Shown: positions 25,090 to 35,034 of the stretch, one piece after another | Layout of the letters: every line of letters begins with the position of its first letter | Numbering within the stretch: position 1 is the stretch's first letter | NCBI GenBank assembly: GCA_028821605.1 | Contig: JAPPFM010000056.1 | Coordinates: 1-64,000 of the forward strand | Direction: 5' to 3' | DNA length: 64,000 nucleotides | From: Candidatus Poribacteria bacterium | GTDB lineage: Bacteria > Poribacteria > WGA-4E > WGA-3G | The notes under the pieces: generated by a model | What the model was told of the DNA's origin: nothing | Database searches by the model: none | What the model saw: only the letters and a program-made list of their open reading frames with translations | Program-made: the position numbers and the translations under genes

Positions 25090-26511
25090 TTAGGGGAAAA
25101 TACCGAGCTGCATATAGGATTTTGCGATTCTATGGATGGCATTGATAAATGCCGCTGTTCGACAGTTTACATCATCGTTTTTACTTCTGTGTTGCATACG
25201 CGTCTCTCGCAGCTCCTGATAGGCTCTTATCATGGTATCTTGGAGTCCAGAGTTCACCAAATCTTCTTCATCAGCACCGTGTATTGACTGACGTTCATCT
25301 TCCGAAAACTGATAGCCGGTTGCTTTCTCAACAGCATGGAGCATTGCATGTTGGGTACTATCTTCAAAACGTTTGCCGAGCCGTCCGAGTTGCACGTGAG
25401 AGAGGTTCCGAAGCCACTCGAAATAGGAGACGGTGACACCACCAGCGTTGAGGTAGGTATCTGGGATAATCATAACCCCCCGTTCTTGGAGGATCTCATC
25501 CGCTTCTGGGGTTGTCGGCCCATTCGCTGCTTCAGCGACGATAGCGGCTTTGATTCGGGGCGCGTTTTCTGCTGTGAGTTGGTTTTCAAGTGCGGCTGGG
25601 ACGAGGATATCGCATGCTAACTCCAAACCGTCGCTCGGATTCTCAATAAGTGTGGTGCCCGGATACCCTCGGATTGACCCGGTTTCTGCACGATGCATGG
25701 CGACTTTCTCGATATCAAACCCTCGTGGATCATAGATGCCACCCTTTCGCTCAATAATCCCGATGACACGTGCATCCGCCTCCATTAGGAACTTAGCAGC
25801 ATGATACCCAACGTTACCGAAACCTTGAATAATGATGCTTTTTCCGTGTAGGCCGGGGGGTAGCCCGAGCGGTTTCATATCCTCAGGAATACTACATACC
25901 TCTTCTAAACCGAAGACGACCCCGCGTCCGGTAGCACCTTTCCGTCCATGAATCCCGTTTTGTTCGATCGGTTTGCCTGTTACGCATGCAGTAGCATTGA
26001 GTTTATCAGGCGCCATTGTGATATAGGTATCCAGAATCCATGCCATCTCAGTTTCACTCGTCCCGAAATCCGGTGCTGGCACGTCTACACCGGGTCCAAT
26101 GTAATTCTTCTGGATCAATTCATAGGTATAACGGCGGGTGATACGCTCCAATTCAGTTTCTGAATATTCGCGTCTATCCAGTTGAATACCACCCTTGGCA
26201 CCACCAAACGGGACGTCAACGATCGCGCACTTGTACGTCATCAACGCCGCAAGTGCCATTATCTCATCCTCATTGACGAGCGTGCTGTAGCGAATGCCAC
26301 CTTTCGTCGGGAGACTGTGGTGGCTGTGTTCCGCGCGCCATCCATGAATGGTTTGGATAGTTCCGTCATCCCGCTTTATCGGGAACGTGAAATGGCAGGA
26401 GTTATTACAGATTTTTATCTGCTCCAAAAGCCCACGCGGATAGTCGGTGAATCGGGCAGCCTTGTCAAAATCCCTATTCACTTTCTGGAAAAACGAGAAA
26501 CTTTCTGCCAT
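25090..26511 (-). CDS. Glu/Leu/Phe/Val dehydrogenase
   Basis: A 473-residue NAD(P)-dependent amino acid dehydrogenase, probably glutamate dehydrogenase, linking 2-oxoglutarate, ammonia and glutamate. The catalytic segment VPFGGAKGGIQLD (active Lys near residue 105) and the PAPDFGTSETEMAWI region are intact. The nucleotide domain opens with SIIIQGFGNVGYHAAKFL. NAGGVTVSYFEWLRNL is also diagnostic. The C-terminal 80 residues are longer than in compact family members. Shared strand with pdxJ (50-base gap). glnE downstream on the same strand gives the area a nitrogen-metabolism flavour. Confidence 0.92.
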   Translation of the reverse strand: MAESFSFFQKVNRDFDKAARFTDYPRGLLEQIKICNNSCHFTFPIKRDDGTIQTIHGWRAEHSHHSLPTKGGIRYSTLVNEDEIMALAALMTYKCAIVDVPFGGAKGGIQLDRREYSETELERITRRYTYELIQKNYIGPGVDVPAPDFGTSETEMAWILDTYITMAPDKLNATACVTGKPIEQNGIHGRKGATGRGVVFGLEEVCSIPEDMKPLGLPPGLHGKSIIIQGFGNVGYHAAKFLMEADARVIGIIERKGGIYDPRGFDIEKVAMHRAETGSIRGYPGTTLIENPSDGLELACDILVPAALENQLTAENAPRIKAAIVAEAANGPTTPEADEILQERGVMIIPDTYLNAGGVTVSYFEWLRNLSHVQLGRLGKRFEDSTQHAMLHAVEKATGYQFSEDERQSIHGADEEDLVNSGLQDTMIRAYQELRETRMQHRSKNDDVNCRTAAFINAIHRIAKSYMQLGIFP

Positions 26512-26536
26512 AGTGCTTTAACCTGAATGTAGTAAC

Positions 26537-26560
26537 GGGCGAGGCACGGAGACCTCGCCC
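26537..26560. repeat. REP-like palindrome
   Basis: GGGCGAGG, eight bases, CCTCGCCC, in the short gap between the dehydrogenase and the NHL gene. Confidence 0.6.
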
Positions 26561-26618
26561 TACAATGCTTTAGATTAACAATGATACGGTGCGAAAAATT
26601 CATTCTGGAAAACCGATG

Positions 26619-27479
26619 CTACCGTTGCCGAATGAATTTTTGGAGTCGTGCATCCTCTTGAACTTCGCCAACATATATATCGCCGTGTGAATCCAGCCAG
26701 ATGCCGTGTGGACATGCCATAAATTCACCAGGGACGGAACTGCCGCGTTCGCTACCCCACTGCGAAACGACCTCGCCATCCAACGTCATGATGGTGATAC
26801 GCTGGTCCAGTTCAGCGATATAAACAAAATCTTCTTCATCAATATAGATAGTGTCTGGATGCAACAGATCTCCCCACTCTTCAATGTATTCTCCATCAAG
26901 GGTGAAGAACTGGATCCGATTGTTCTCTCGGTCGGCGACCATGAGTCTATTGCGGGGATCGACTCTGACGCAATGCGGGAGATCGAATTCGCCAGGACCG
27001 GTGCCGGGCTGCCCCCACGATTTAATCAGTTCACCATCAGGTGAATATTTATGGACACGGGCATTGCCGTACCCGTCGGTGATAAACATTTCGCCATCGG
27101 GTCCGAGTGCCAAATCTGTCGGTTTATTGAAGGGTTCTCCGTCTGCGCCGGGTTCATCGGGTGTGCCGAGTGTCATCAGCAGTTCGCCTTTAGGTGTAAA
27201 CTTCCGCACGACGTGTGTGTCACGTTCCGTACAATAGATATTATCGTCGGCATCAATAAAAATTCCGTGTGCGTCCTTGAGAATATCATCGCCCCAAGAA
27301 TCAATAAAGTTCCCGTTCCGATCGAAGACGACCATCGGGTGCTCACTCCGACTGTAAACATAAACGCGGTCCTGTGAATCAACAGCGACGGCGGGCACCC
27401 AGCCAAATTCCCAACTTTCTGGGAGCGTCCACCAATTTTCTTCCACAGTATATTGATGTGTTCCTTGTCCAAAAGCCAT
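26619..27479 (-). CDS. NHL-repeat six-bladed beta-propeller protein
   Basis: A 286-residue protein built almost wholly of NHL repeats: units such as VAVDSQDRVYVYSRSEHPMVVFDRNGNFIDSWG, ALGPDGEMFITDGYGNARVHKYSPDGELIKSWG and VDPRNRLMVADRENNRIQFF recur about six times, enough for one propeller. It resembles the peptidylamidoglycolate-lyase-like family. No signal peptide is seen, so location is uncertain. The start at 27479 has an AGGGAG site; an upstream in-frame codon at 27512 does not. Function not assignable. Confidence 0.83.
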   Translation of the reverse strand: MAFGQGTHQYTVEENWWTLPESWEFGWVPAVAVDSQDRVYVYSRSEHPMVVFDRNGNFIDSWGDDILKDAHGIFIDADDNIYCTERDTHVVRKFTPKGELLMTLGTPDEPGADGEPFNKPTDLALGPDGEMFITDGYGNARVHKYSPDGELIKSWGQPGTGPGEFDLPHCVRVDPRNRLMVADRENNRIQFFTLDGEYIEEWGDLLHPDTIYIDEEDFVYIAELDQRITIMTLDGEVVSQWGSERGSSVPGEFMACPHGIWLDSHGDIYVGEVQEDARLQKFIRQR

Positions 27480-27640
27480 AAGTTTTCTCCCTACTCCTAA
27501 AAGAATTGACATCTATTTTAGCAGGTTTATCGCGATATCTCAAGGGAAATTTCGGGCGCATGATTCTCTTAGCCGCTGGAATCGGTTGGTATATGGGAGA
27601 CAGGATTTTCGATTAAATAATAATGGGAATGTTTATAGCT

Positions 27641-30600
27641 TCAATCAACAAGAATCTGGTTGAAAAGCGCGCGGGTCATTTCGGTCCACTTCCCGTAATC
27701 CTGCAAAAACGCTTCCACAGCGGGTATATCGGCATCGCCCGTGTATCCGAGACGGCGTGCCAACTGTCCCAATTCTGCCCGATTTTTTGGAAGCGCGTCC
27801 AGTGCCCGGTCATGGACGATCCGTAACGCATTTTCGACGCGCCGCAGGAATTGATACGCTTCGGTTAATCCATCGCGTTGTTCTTCTGTCAGGACACCGA
27901 TATTGTGCAGCCTGTCGATCGCGAGCGGGGTGTTTTGCACACGCACAGAAGGCTCCTTTCCGCCATGCACCAGTTGAAGCGTTTGGACAGCGAATTCAAT
28001 ATCCACAAGCCCGCCATATCCCGATTTTACGTTGGTAGTAGGTGTCTGGGTTTTGCCGCTCCGTCTACGCCGAGTAGATGTTCTGCGAGTCGCTTGTGCC
28101 TCTTTCCGTTGGCGCGTATGCACAATTTGAGCAATCTCTTCAGGCGTTAGAGATGTCCCGTAACAAAAATCGTGAGCGATTTCCAAAAATTGGTTTCCGA
28201 GCTGTTCCGTATCCCTGACTGCGACACGTGCGCGCGTGAGTGCCTGACGTTCCCAGACTTCCGCAGCGTTATCGTAGTAATTCTGATATCCCTCCAATGA
28301 CAGGGCGATCGCACCACCGGTTCCGTATGGTCGGAGTCGTAGGTCGATTTCATAGATACCCATTCCCTGATTTCCCGCAAGTCGATTTACTAACTCCAAA
28401 CCGACGGCTGAGAAATATTCCGCGTTTGGCATGCCTTGCGTCGTTTCGCCATCTGCTGAATAGACGTACATAACATCTAAGTCTGAGCTGAAGTTCAATT
28501 CACGACCGCCAAACTTACCCATTGCAACGATCGCGAACGTGACGGGTGTCCCATCAGGAGCAAGTGGCGTGCCGTGTGCCTCGCTGAACTCTGCTTCAAT
28601 TTCTGGGTAAATGGCTTGCAGAATCGCTTCGGCTAAATCAGAGAGTTCCTGCGTTGTGTCCGGCAGTGTTGCGTTACCGAGAATGTTCCGTAAGGCAATA
28701 CGCCAAATTTCGTCGTTCTTATATCGCCGCAACATAGACAGCATCCTTCCGTCTGGTGCCTCCGCTGCAATTTTTAACGCCTCTTCCTGTTTCTCAGTAA
28801 GCGTCTTGGTACGTTCTACCAACGTCGGGACGGTGAGTAGATCAAAGAGTTCGGGGCTTACGATGAGCATATCAGCGAGATACAGGCTCGTGCCACAGAC
28901 ACGGGTCAACGCTTCAAGCGTTGATGGCTTTTCCGCGAACATCGTGTAGTAGCTGCTGCGCGCACCGACCTTGTCTGTAAATGCCGAAAGGTAACGGAGT
29001 GCCATGTCTGGATTCGGGGAATCTCGTAAAACATTTAGGAGCGTCGGCGCGAGTTTAAAGAAGGTTCGTCTGACACCGGGGGAGAATTGGATGCCGTCGC
29101 CACCGTTTGCGAGTCGTTTTAGTAGGCGTTGTGCCTCCCTCACATTTTCAAATCGGAATGTGCTCAAGAAATTCTCCAACTGCTGTGGATCTTCTTCAGA
29201 AAGCAGAACGGCGATGTCGAGTCCATCTGCAGATTCAATGGAAGTTGTGGTGACTTTCCGAAAAATGGAGCGCACCCGTTCGGTATGTGCACGGTAATCC
29301 GCACGGAATGTTTCCAGCGCATCAGTTTCTACGGTGTGTTGATATCCCACACGTCGCGCGAGTTCGCGTGCTTCAGCTTCTCCAGCTGGAATCGAATAGC
29401 GTTGCTGGTCGGCCTCAATTTGAATGCCATTCTCAACGGTGCGTAAGAACCGGTAGGCAGTCGAAAGTGCGTCCGCATCCTCTGGGTCGAGAAACTCGTT
29501 TTCCTTTAGTGCCGCGAGTGTTTCCAAAGTATTGTGTGAACACAACGATTTTCGCTTAGCACCATGAATCATCTGGAGGCATTGCACGGTGAATTCGATA
29601 TCACGAATGGCACCAGGACCGAGTTTCACGTGCCGTTCAAGACTTGTATTTTCACTGATGAGCCGTTCCTCGATTCGTGCTTTGGTGCGCCGAATGTCCG
29701 CTTTAATCTCAGTGAGCGTCACACCATCTAAGTAGCGTTGATACACAAACGGCTGAATCATGCGCATGAATTCATCGCCAAATTCCATATCTCCAGCAAC
29801 AGGTCGCGCTTTGATTAAAGCCTGACGTTCCCATAAATCGCCCCAACCTTCATAGTAGCTTTCGTAACTTTCCATAGAACGGATAATAACGCCCGCGCTG
29901 CTTTCAGGACGCAAACGGATGTCAACCCGAAAGACGTAACCCTCCGGTGTTATCTCACTCATCGCCTTGATGATGAATTCACAGAGGCGTGAGAAATATT
30001 CGCTGTTGTCGGTCCCCATATCCGTGCGTGCATCGTCTGAATAGACAAAAATGAGGTCGATATCGGAGCTGAAGTTGAGTTCATAGCCGCCGAGTTTCCC
30101 CATCCCGATGATGGCGAAGTGGCAAGGCGCGTCGCCGTCTTCATTGAGGGGCGTGCCGAACTTCGGTTTCATGACCTGATCGCGCCCGATCTCGTAGCAG
30201 TGTTGCAAGGCTGCCTCTGCCAAATTGCTCAACTCCAACGTTGTTGTGGCGACATCTGCCGTTTTAAGCAGGTCACGTAGACCGATGCGGAGCGTCTCGC
30301 GTCGTTTGTATCGCCGCAAGATGCGGAGTTTCTGCTCGACCGAAGCGAACCGCGAGATTGATTGCTTTAGTTCCTGATACATCGTCTCGGAGGTCTTCTG
30401 CAGCTCCATCACATCTGGATCAATGATGTCATGGAAGTATTCAGGCGTGCGAATCAATATCTCGGACAGGTAGTTGGAGGCACCGAAGCAAAAGATCACG
30501 GGACGTATGAGAGACTGGGTATCTCGCAACAATTGATAGAGCCATCTGCGATTAAATGTGACGTGTGCAAAGCGTGAAAAACGACTTAAGGCAGCTTCAG

Positions 30601-30808
30601 GGTTGGGTGCGTCTATGGTGGCTTCCAGCAAGGGGATGGCAATGTCTGCAAAGCATGCTTGAAGGTCTACATCGTCGGTGATGAGTTCTTGTAGGCTTCG
30701 CAGTATGGATTCGTTATCTATGCCACCGATTCTCTCGGAAGCGTCAGTTAGAATCCGATGGATTTTTTCTCTCTGATCTTGTGGAATCGACAATTCTGTG
30801 TAATTCAT
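27641..30808 (-). CDS. glnE: Bifunctional glutamine synthetase adenylyltransferase/deadenylase GlnE
   Basis: A 1055-residue enzyme that adds and removes AMP on glutamine synthetase in response to nitrogen status. Two nucleotidyltransferase domains are clear, each with the GSD-like metal motif: GMGKLGGYELNFSSDIDLIF in the N-terminal half and AMGKFGGRELNFSSDLDVMY in the C-terminal half. Each is followed by a GlnD/GlnE helical domain (GPGAIRDIEFTVQCLQMIHG and GGLVDIEFAVQTLQLVHGG). A Lys/Arg-rich insert precedes the last helical segment. It is somewhat longer than the E. coli enzyme. The start at 30808 (or 30811) follows GCGGAGAAA; the open frame to 30904 seems untranslated. Glutamine synthetase and PII are not in this window. 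Confidence 0.95.
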   Translation of the reverse strand: MNYTELSIPQDQREKIHRILTDASERIGGIDNESILRSLQELITDDVDLQACFADIAIPLLEATIDAPNPEAALSRFSRFAHVTFNRRWLYQLLRDTQSLIRPVIFCFGASNYLSEILIRTPEYFHDIIDPDVMELQKTSETMYQELKQSISRFASVEQKLRILRRYKRRETLRIGLRDLLKTADVATTTLELSNLAEAALQHCYEIGRDQVMKPKFGTPLNEDGDAPCHFAIIGMGKLGGYELNFSSDIDLIFVYSDDARTDMGTDNSEYFSRLCEFIIKAMSEITPEGYVFRVDIRLRPESSAGVIIRSMESYESYYEGWGDLWERQALIKARPVAGDMEFGDEFMRMIQPFVYQRYLDGVTLTEIKADIRRTKARIEERLISENTSLERHVKLGPGAIRDIEFTVQCLQMIHGAKRKSLCSHNTLETLAALKENEFLDPEDADALSTAYRFLRTVENGIQIEADQQRYSIPAGEAEARELARRVGYQHTVETDALETFRADYRAHTERVRSIFRKVTTTSIESADGLDIAVLLSEEDPQQLENFLSTFRFENVREAQRLLKRLANGGDGIQFSPGVRRTFFKLAPTLLNVLRDSPNPDMALRYLSAFTDKVGARSSYYTMFAEKPSTLEALTRVCGTSLYLADMLIVSPELFDLLTVPTLVERTKTLTEKQEEALKIAAEAPDGRMLSMLRRYKNDEIWRIALRNILGNATLPDTTQELSDLAEAILQAIYPEIEAEFSEAHGTPLAPDGTPVTFAIVAMGKFGGRELNFSSDLDVMYVYSADGETTQGMPNAEYFSAVGLELVNRLAGNQGMGIYEIDLRLRPYGTGGAIALSLEGYQNYYDNAAEVWERQALTRARVAVRDTEQLGNQFLEIAHDFCYGTSLTPEEIAQIVHTRQRKEAQATRRTSTRRRRSGKTQTPTTNVKSGYGGLVDIEFAVQTLQLVHGGKEPSVRVQNTPLAIDRLHNIGVLTEEQRDGLTEAYQFLRRVENALRIVHDRALDALPKNRAELGQLARRLGYTGDADIPAVEAFLQDYGKWTEMTRALFNQILVD

Positions 30809-30951
30809 CATTTTCTCCGCTATGTACAACGCTACAATTAATGCTATTTTAGCACGATTTTTGCCTTTGTGCAAACCAATTTCCCATAGTGGGAAGTGTT
30901 CCATACTTATAAAACAAGGATGTAAAATTAAGGGACTCTAAAATCTTTTTA

Positions 30952-31017
30952 GATGGGTGTGTAAATATTTTGTCAGAAGTTTAAGTTGAGCGAGTAGAAA
31001 ACAGGAAGGATAGAAGG
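30952..31017. repeat. Direct repeat upstream of the restriction-modification gene, copy A
   Basis: About 65 bases (starting GATGGGTGTGTAAATATTTTG) that recur 345 bases downstream with roughly four in five bases the same. The gap 30905-31503 has no gene; between the copies it is AT-rich with several short TTTCAGAGTA/ACTCTGAAA inverted segments. Confidence 0.65.
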
Positions 31018-31295
31018 TGGGAAGTCTGAGAGAAACACGATTGTATACCATAGCAGTGGTATGTTTATATCAGCGTCAAGGAAATGGGATTTTTTCAGAG
31101 TATTTCAGAGTAAATCGTGAAATGCGATAATTTTTAAAAAGGTTGGAAGCCTATACAGTGACTGGGTTGCATGCGGTTTTCTCTAATGCCACTGAAAAGC
31201 GTACTCTGAAAATTTCACATTTGTGTGGTATATGGTGAGAAAACATACTTAACATATAGTTGAATAAAATATACCACTAACGATATAAAATTGTT

Positions 31296-31360
31296 GATGA
31301 GGTGTGTGTACATATTTTGTTAGAAGTTTAGGTTAGGTGGGTAGAAGATAGGAAGAATGG
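31296..31360. repeat. Direct repeat upstream of the restriction-modification gene, copy B
   Basis: The second copy (GATGAGGTGTGTGTACATATTTTG...) of the repeat at 30952-31017. The pair brackets about 280 bases and may be a relic of insertion or a regulatory duplication. Confidence 0.65.
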
Positions 31361-31503
31361 GGTTCCCTGATGGGATTGTCAGCATCAGGATTTTCAGTAT
31401 GATAGCGTTTGTAGGAGTGAAGGGCAAATCGAGGTTAGAACCCCTCATAAAAGAACGAGAAGGCATAATGCCAAAAACTTTACACACCCCGTTTCCTATT
31501 TTC

Positions 31504-31532
31504 TTGACTATCTGTCCAAAACCTGCTATCAT
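31504..31532 (+). promoter_or_regulatory. Promoter placing transcription start at the start codon (leaderless mRNA)
   Basis: TTGACT at 31504-31509 and TATCAT at 31527-31532 with a 17-base spacer. Transcription would begin about six bases later, at or next to the ATG at 31539. No ribosome-binding site precedes that ATG and no earlier in-frame start exists. Confidence 0.6.
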
Positions 31533-31538
31533 GCTGTC

Positions 31539-34500
31539 ATGCCACAACTGAATCTTAAACCCACTCATAAAGCAATTCGGGACTATTATACCACGCTTCA
31601 GCAATATGACCAGCATGACATCAGACACGAAGGTGCGGTTAGTAACCCTTTCGCCTTTTTACTTGATGCATGTGCAAAGCAGACGGATGCTACTCTCGTT
31701 CCTCAATACTCTATGCGTACCCCAAAGGGCAATCGTATTGTTCTTGACGGCGTGATACTCGACGCTTACGGGCTCCCATTCGCTTACTGGGAAGCTAAGG
31801 ATATGGACGATAATCTCCACAGAGCCGTACATCAGAAACGGGATGCAGGCTATCCGTTCGACAACATCCTCTTCCAAACCCCGCGGCGCGGTATTCTCTA
31901 TCAGAACGAAGAGCAGGTCTTTGACGTAGACATCACCGACCCGACCCGCTTGATTGCGGCACTCCAACACCTCTTCGCTGCGCCTCCAGTTGCACTTGAA
32001 AACTGGCACGCGGCTGTCGCTGAATTCAAAGAGAAGGTTCCTGCCCTCGGTAGAAGGCTTGCGGAATTGATAGCGGAACAGCACGAGACGAACGCTCGAT
32101 TTGTCGCTGCTTTTACTGACTTTTATGAACAGTGCCGTGCTGCAATCAATCCTAATCTCTCTGCGGCTGCGGTTGAGGAGATGCTTATCCAACATTTGCT
32201 GACGGAGCGCATTTTTCGGACGATCTTCGACAACCCGGATTTCACCCGCCGAAATATCATCGCGCGGGAGATTGAAAACGTCATTGAGATCCTCATCCAA
32301 AACGCCTTTAGTCGTGACGAATTCCTCACGCCGCTGAACCCGTTCTATACCGCTATTGAAAACGCCGCAACCCTCTGCAAAGACTTCACCCAAAAACAAC
32401 ACTTCCTCAACACAGTCTATGAGCAGTTTTTTCAGGGCTTCTCTGTGGAAGTGGCAGACACGCACGGCATCGTCTACACCCCGCAACCGATTGTTAATTT
32501 CATGGTGAACAGCGTTGAACACATACTCGAAACCGAGTTCAACCGGTCGCTGTCGGATACCGATGTCCACATCATTGATCCGTTTGTCGGTACGGGCAAC
32601 TTCATCGTCCGACTGATGCAAGACATCCAAGGTCCAATGTTGGAGGAAAAGTATAAAAATGAACTGCATTGCAATGAGATTCTGCTGCTGCCCTACTACA
32701 TTGCAAGTCTGAACATTGAGCACGAATTCTTTCAACGTACGCGGACGTATCGACCGTTTGAAGGGATCGCACTTGCGGATACCTTCGAGCTGCTTGAGGA
32801 ACAGCAGGTAAGGCTTTTCACGCAGGAGAACACAGAACGCGTCAAGCGACAGAAGGCAGCGGATATGTTCGTCGTCATCGGCAATCCGCCTTACAACGTT
32901 GGACAGGCGAACGAGAACGATAATAACAAGAATCGGAAGTATCCGATGATGGACAAACTGATTGAGGAGACGTATGTACAAGACTCCACAGCGCAGTTAA
33001 AAAATAAGTTGTACGATCCGTATGTAAAGGCTATATTATGGGCATCTAAGCGGATTGGAGAGGAGGGCGTTGTCGCATTTGTGACGAATAACGGTTTTCT
33101 TGATGGGACAGCATTTGACGGGATGCGGAAGCACCTTGCACAAGATTTTACCAAGATTTATCACATTGATCTCAAGGGAAACGCACGTACCTCTGGCGAG
33201 CGTCGTCGTAAAGAAGGTGGTAACGTTTTTGATGACCAGATTCGGGTTGGTGTCGGAATCAGTTTTTTTATCAAGAAGGCAGAAACGACATCAGAGATGA
33301 TAGAGGTTTGGCTCTATTCGGTTGACGATTATCTTAAAGCGCGCGAGAAACAGAAATTTTTGGGGGACTTCGGGGATTATACGAATGTACCTATGAAACA
33401 GGTAACAGTTGATGCAAAGCATACATGGCTCACCGAAAGTCTACACGCCGAATTTGACACTTTTATCCCAATGTGCGGCAAGGGTGTAAGAGATGAACCA
33501 GCGAATGTAATTTTCAAAACCTATAGTCTCGGCGTGTCAACGAATCGCGATACATGGGCTTACAATTTCAATCAAAGCACTCTTAATCGGAATATCCAAC
33601 AGATGATTGAAACTTACAATACAGAAGTCGCGCGATGGACGCAACGAACAAACTGGGATATAAGCGTTGATACTTTTGTCATGTCTGACGAGACAAAAAT
33701 CAAATGGAGTTCGGGCTTAAAAAACAAGTTGAAAGGCGGAAAAGTTGCTCATTTTTTACCAGAAAAAATAAGAGCGGCACACTACCGTCCATTTACCAAA
33801 TTGAGCCTCTACTTTGATCCCAGAATGATGACAGAGCGCGCAGCCGTTTTTCCATCTATCTATCCAACGCCTGATACAGAATCAGAAAATCGGGCAATCT
33901 GTGTCAGCGGCATTGGAAGTAACAAACCTTTCCAATCGTTGATGGTTGATGTCATTCCAGACCTCCATCTTACTGGTGATTCCCAATGCTTCCCGTTCTA
34001 TACCTATGACGAAGACGGTACGAACCAACAAGAGAACATCACCGACTGGGCATTGGCACAGTTCCGAGATCACTATGGCGATGACACCATCACCAAGTGG
34101 GACATTTTTCACTACAATTACGCTGTTCTGCACCACCCCGACTATCGCGAAAAGTATCAGGCGAACCTCAAGCGTGACCTCCCGCATATTCCATTTGTAG
34201 AAGATTTCTGGGGTTTTGCCAACGCGGGCGCGGCATTGGCAGACCTCCACGTCAACTACGAATCGGTTCCGAAGTACGACCAACTGAAATATATCGAAAC
34301 GCCGGGGCTGCCGATAGACTGGCGCGTTGAGAAGATGAAATTATCTAAAGACAAGACGCAGCTAAAATACAATGACTACTTGGTGGTGGATGGCCTCCCT
34401 GTCGAAACGTATGACTATCGGTTAGGAAACCGTTCTGCGTTGGAGTGGGTCGTCGACCAATATCGTGTTAAAACAGACAAACGGAGCGGGATTGTGAACG

Positions 34501-34607
34501 ATCCGAACCGTACCAATCAACCGCGATATATTGTAGATTTGATTGCGCGTGTTATTAATGTGAGCGTAAAGACGGTGGAGCTTGTTAAGAACTTACCCGC
34601 GTTGTAA
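31539..34607 (+). CDS. Single-polypeptide restriction-modification enzyme (type IIG / helicase-less ISP-like)
   Basis: A 1022-residue fused nuclease and adenine methyltransferase. The N-terminal 130 residues have a PD-(D/E)xK pattern: LDGVILDAYGLPFAYWEAKD, with Asp near residue 69 and Glu-Ala-Lys near 84. A helical connector follows. The gamma-class N6-adenine methylase domain has motif I DPFVGTGNFIV (about 350) and motif IV NPPYNVG (about 451). The C-terminal 400 residues include the region found in type ISP and type IIG enzymes that recognises DNA. No helicase motifs are present, unlike true type ISP enzymes. It stands alone, flanked by repeat-rich gaps, so horizontal acquisition as a defence gene is likely. 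Confidence 0.88.
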   Translation: MPQLNLKPTHKAIRDYYTTLQQYDQHDIRHEGAVSNPFAFLLDACAKQTDATLVPQYSMRTPKGNRIVLDGVILDAYGLPFAYWEAKDMDDNLHRAVHQKRDAGYPFDNILFQTPRRGILYQNEEQVFDVDITDPTRLIAALQHLFAAPPVALENWHAAVAEFKEKVPALGRRLAELIAEQHETNARFVAAFTDFYEQCRAAINPNLSAAAVEEMLIQHLLTERIFRTIFDNPDFTRRNIIAREIENVIEILIQNAFSRDEFLTPLNPFYTAIENAATLCKDFTQKQHFLNTVYEQFFQGFSVEVADTHGIVYTPQPIVNFMVNSVEHILETEFNRSLSDTDVHIIDPFVGTGNFIVRLMQDIQGPMLEEKYKNELHCNEILLLPYYIASLNIEHEFFQRTRTYRPFEGIALADTFELLEEQQVRLFTQENTERVKRQKAADMFVVIGNPPYNVGQANENDNNKNRKYPMMDKLIEETYVQDSTAQLKNKLYDPYVKAILWASKRIGEEGVVAFVTNNGFLDGTAFDGMRKHLAQDFTKIYHIDLKGNARTSGERRRKEGGNVFDDQIRVGVGISFFIKKAETTSEMIEVWLYSVDDYLKAREKQKFLGDFGDYTNVPMKQVTVDAKHTWLTESLHAEFDTFIPMCGKGVRDEPANVIFKTYSLGVSTNRDTWAYNFNQSTLNRNIQQMIETYNTEVARWTQRTNWDISVDTFVMSDETKIKWSSGLKNKLKGGKVAHFLPEKIRAAHYRPFTKLSLYFDPRMMTERAAVFPSIYPTPDTESENRAICVSGIGSNKPFQSLMVDVIPDLHLTGDSQCFPFYTYDEDGTNQQENITDWALAQFRDHYGDDTITKWDIFHYNYAVLHHPDYREKYQANLKRDLPHIPFVEDFWGFANAGAALADLHVNYESVPKYDQLKYIETPGLPIDWRVEKMKLSKDKTQLKYNDYLVVDGLPVETYDYRLGNRSALEWVVDQYRVKTDKRSGIVNDPNRTNQPRYIVDLIARVINVSVKTVELVKNLPAL

Positions 34608-35034
34608 TCCTAAAGCCAGTAACGCGAGTTTGAAAGTAAAAATTGAAGCGTCTTGTAGGTTGGGTTGAACGCAGACCTCCTAAAAATTGCACATGCCACA
34701 GCGTTTTCAACGCAACAGAGACACCTGAAATCACCAAGAACCGAGTGAAACCCAACGTCCTATGATACCGGTCCCATTTAGGATGTTGGGTTTCGCTACA
34801 CCTATTTCCCCGAAAGGTTCATTGAAGGACGGACTGCTATGTATAGCGAAAATGCGCTTGTGGTTTTACCGCTCAACCCAACCTACAGAAACCACATTCG
34901 GATTTTTAATTATCAAACTCACGTCTAAAAAAAACCTTGTCAATGAAGATGAAAGGGCAAAATTCGCTTGCTATTAGCACCCCTCTATAGTATGATTATG
35001 CCAACCAGTTTTGTATTTGTAAGGAGACACAATT
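34608..35034. other. Repeat-derived intergenic region
   Basis: Contains fragments such as GTAGGTTGGGTTGAACGC near 34656, GATGTTGGGTTTCGCTACACC near 34782 and CTCAACCCAACCTAC near 34872. The TTCAACCCAACCTACG phrase near 65-80 at the window start matches. An apparent 71-codon frame here is a by-product. AAGGAG at 35021-35026 belongs to the next gene. Confidence 0.6.

Noticed and set aside
30809-30904. N-terminal extension of GlnE
   Set aside because: The extra residues do not match the family and the ATG at 30808/30811 has the ribosome-binding site.
34762-34977. 71-codon frame after the restriction-modification gene
   Set aside because: Built from dispersed repeat sequence (LGFATPISPKGS and WFYRSTQPT are typical repeat translations).
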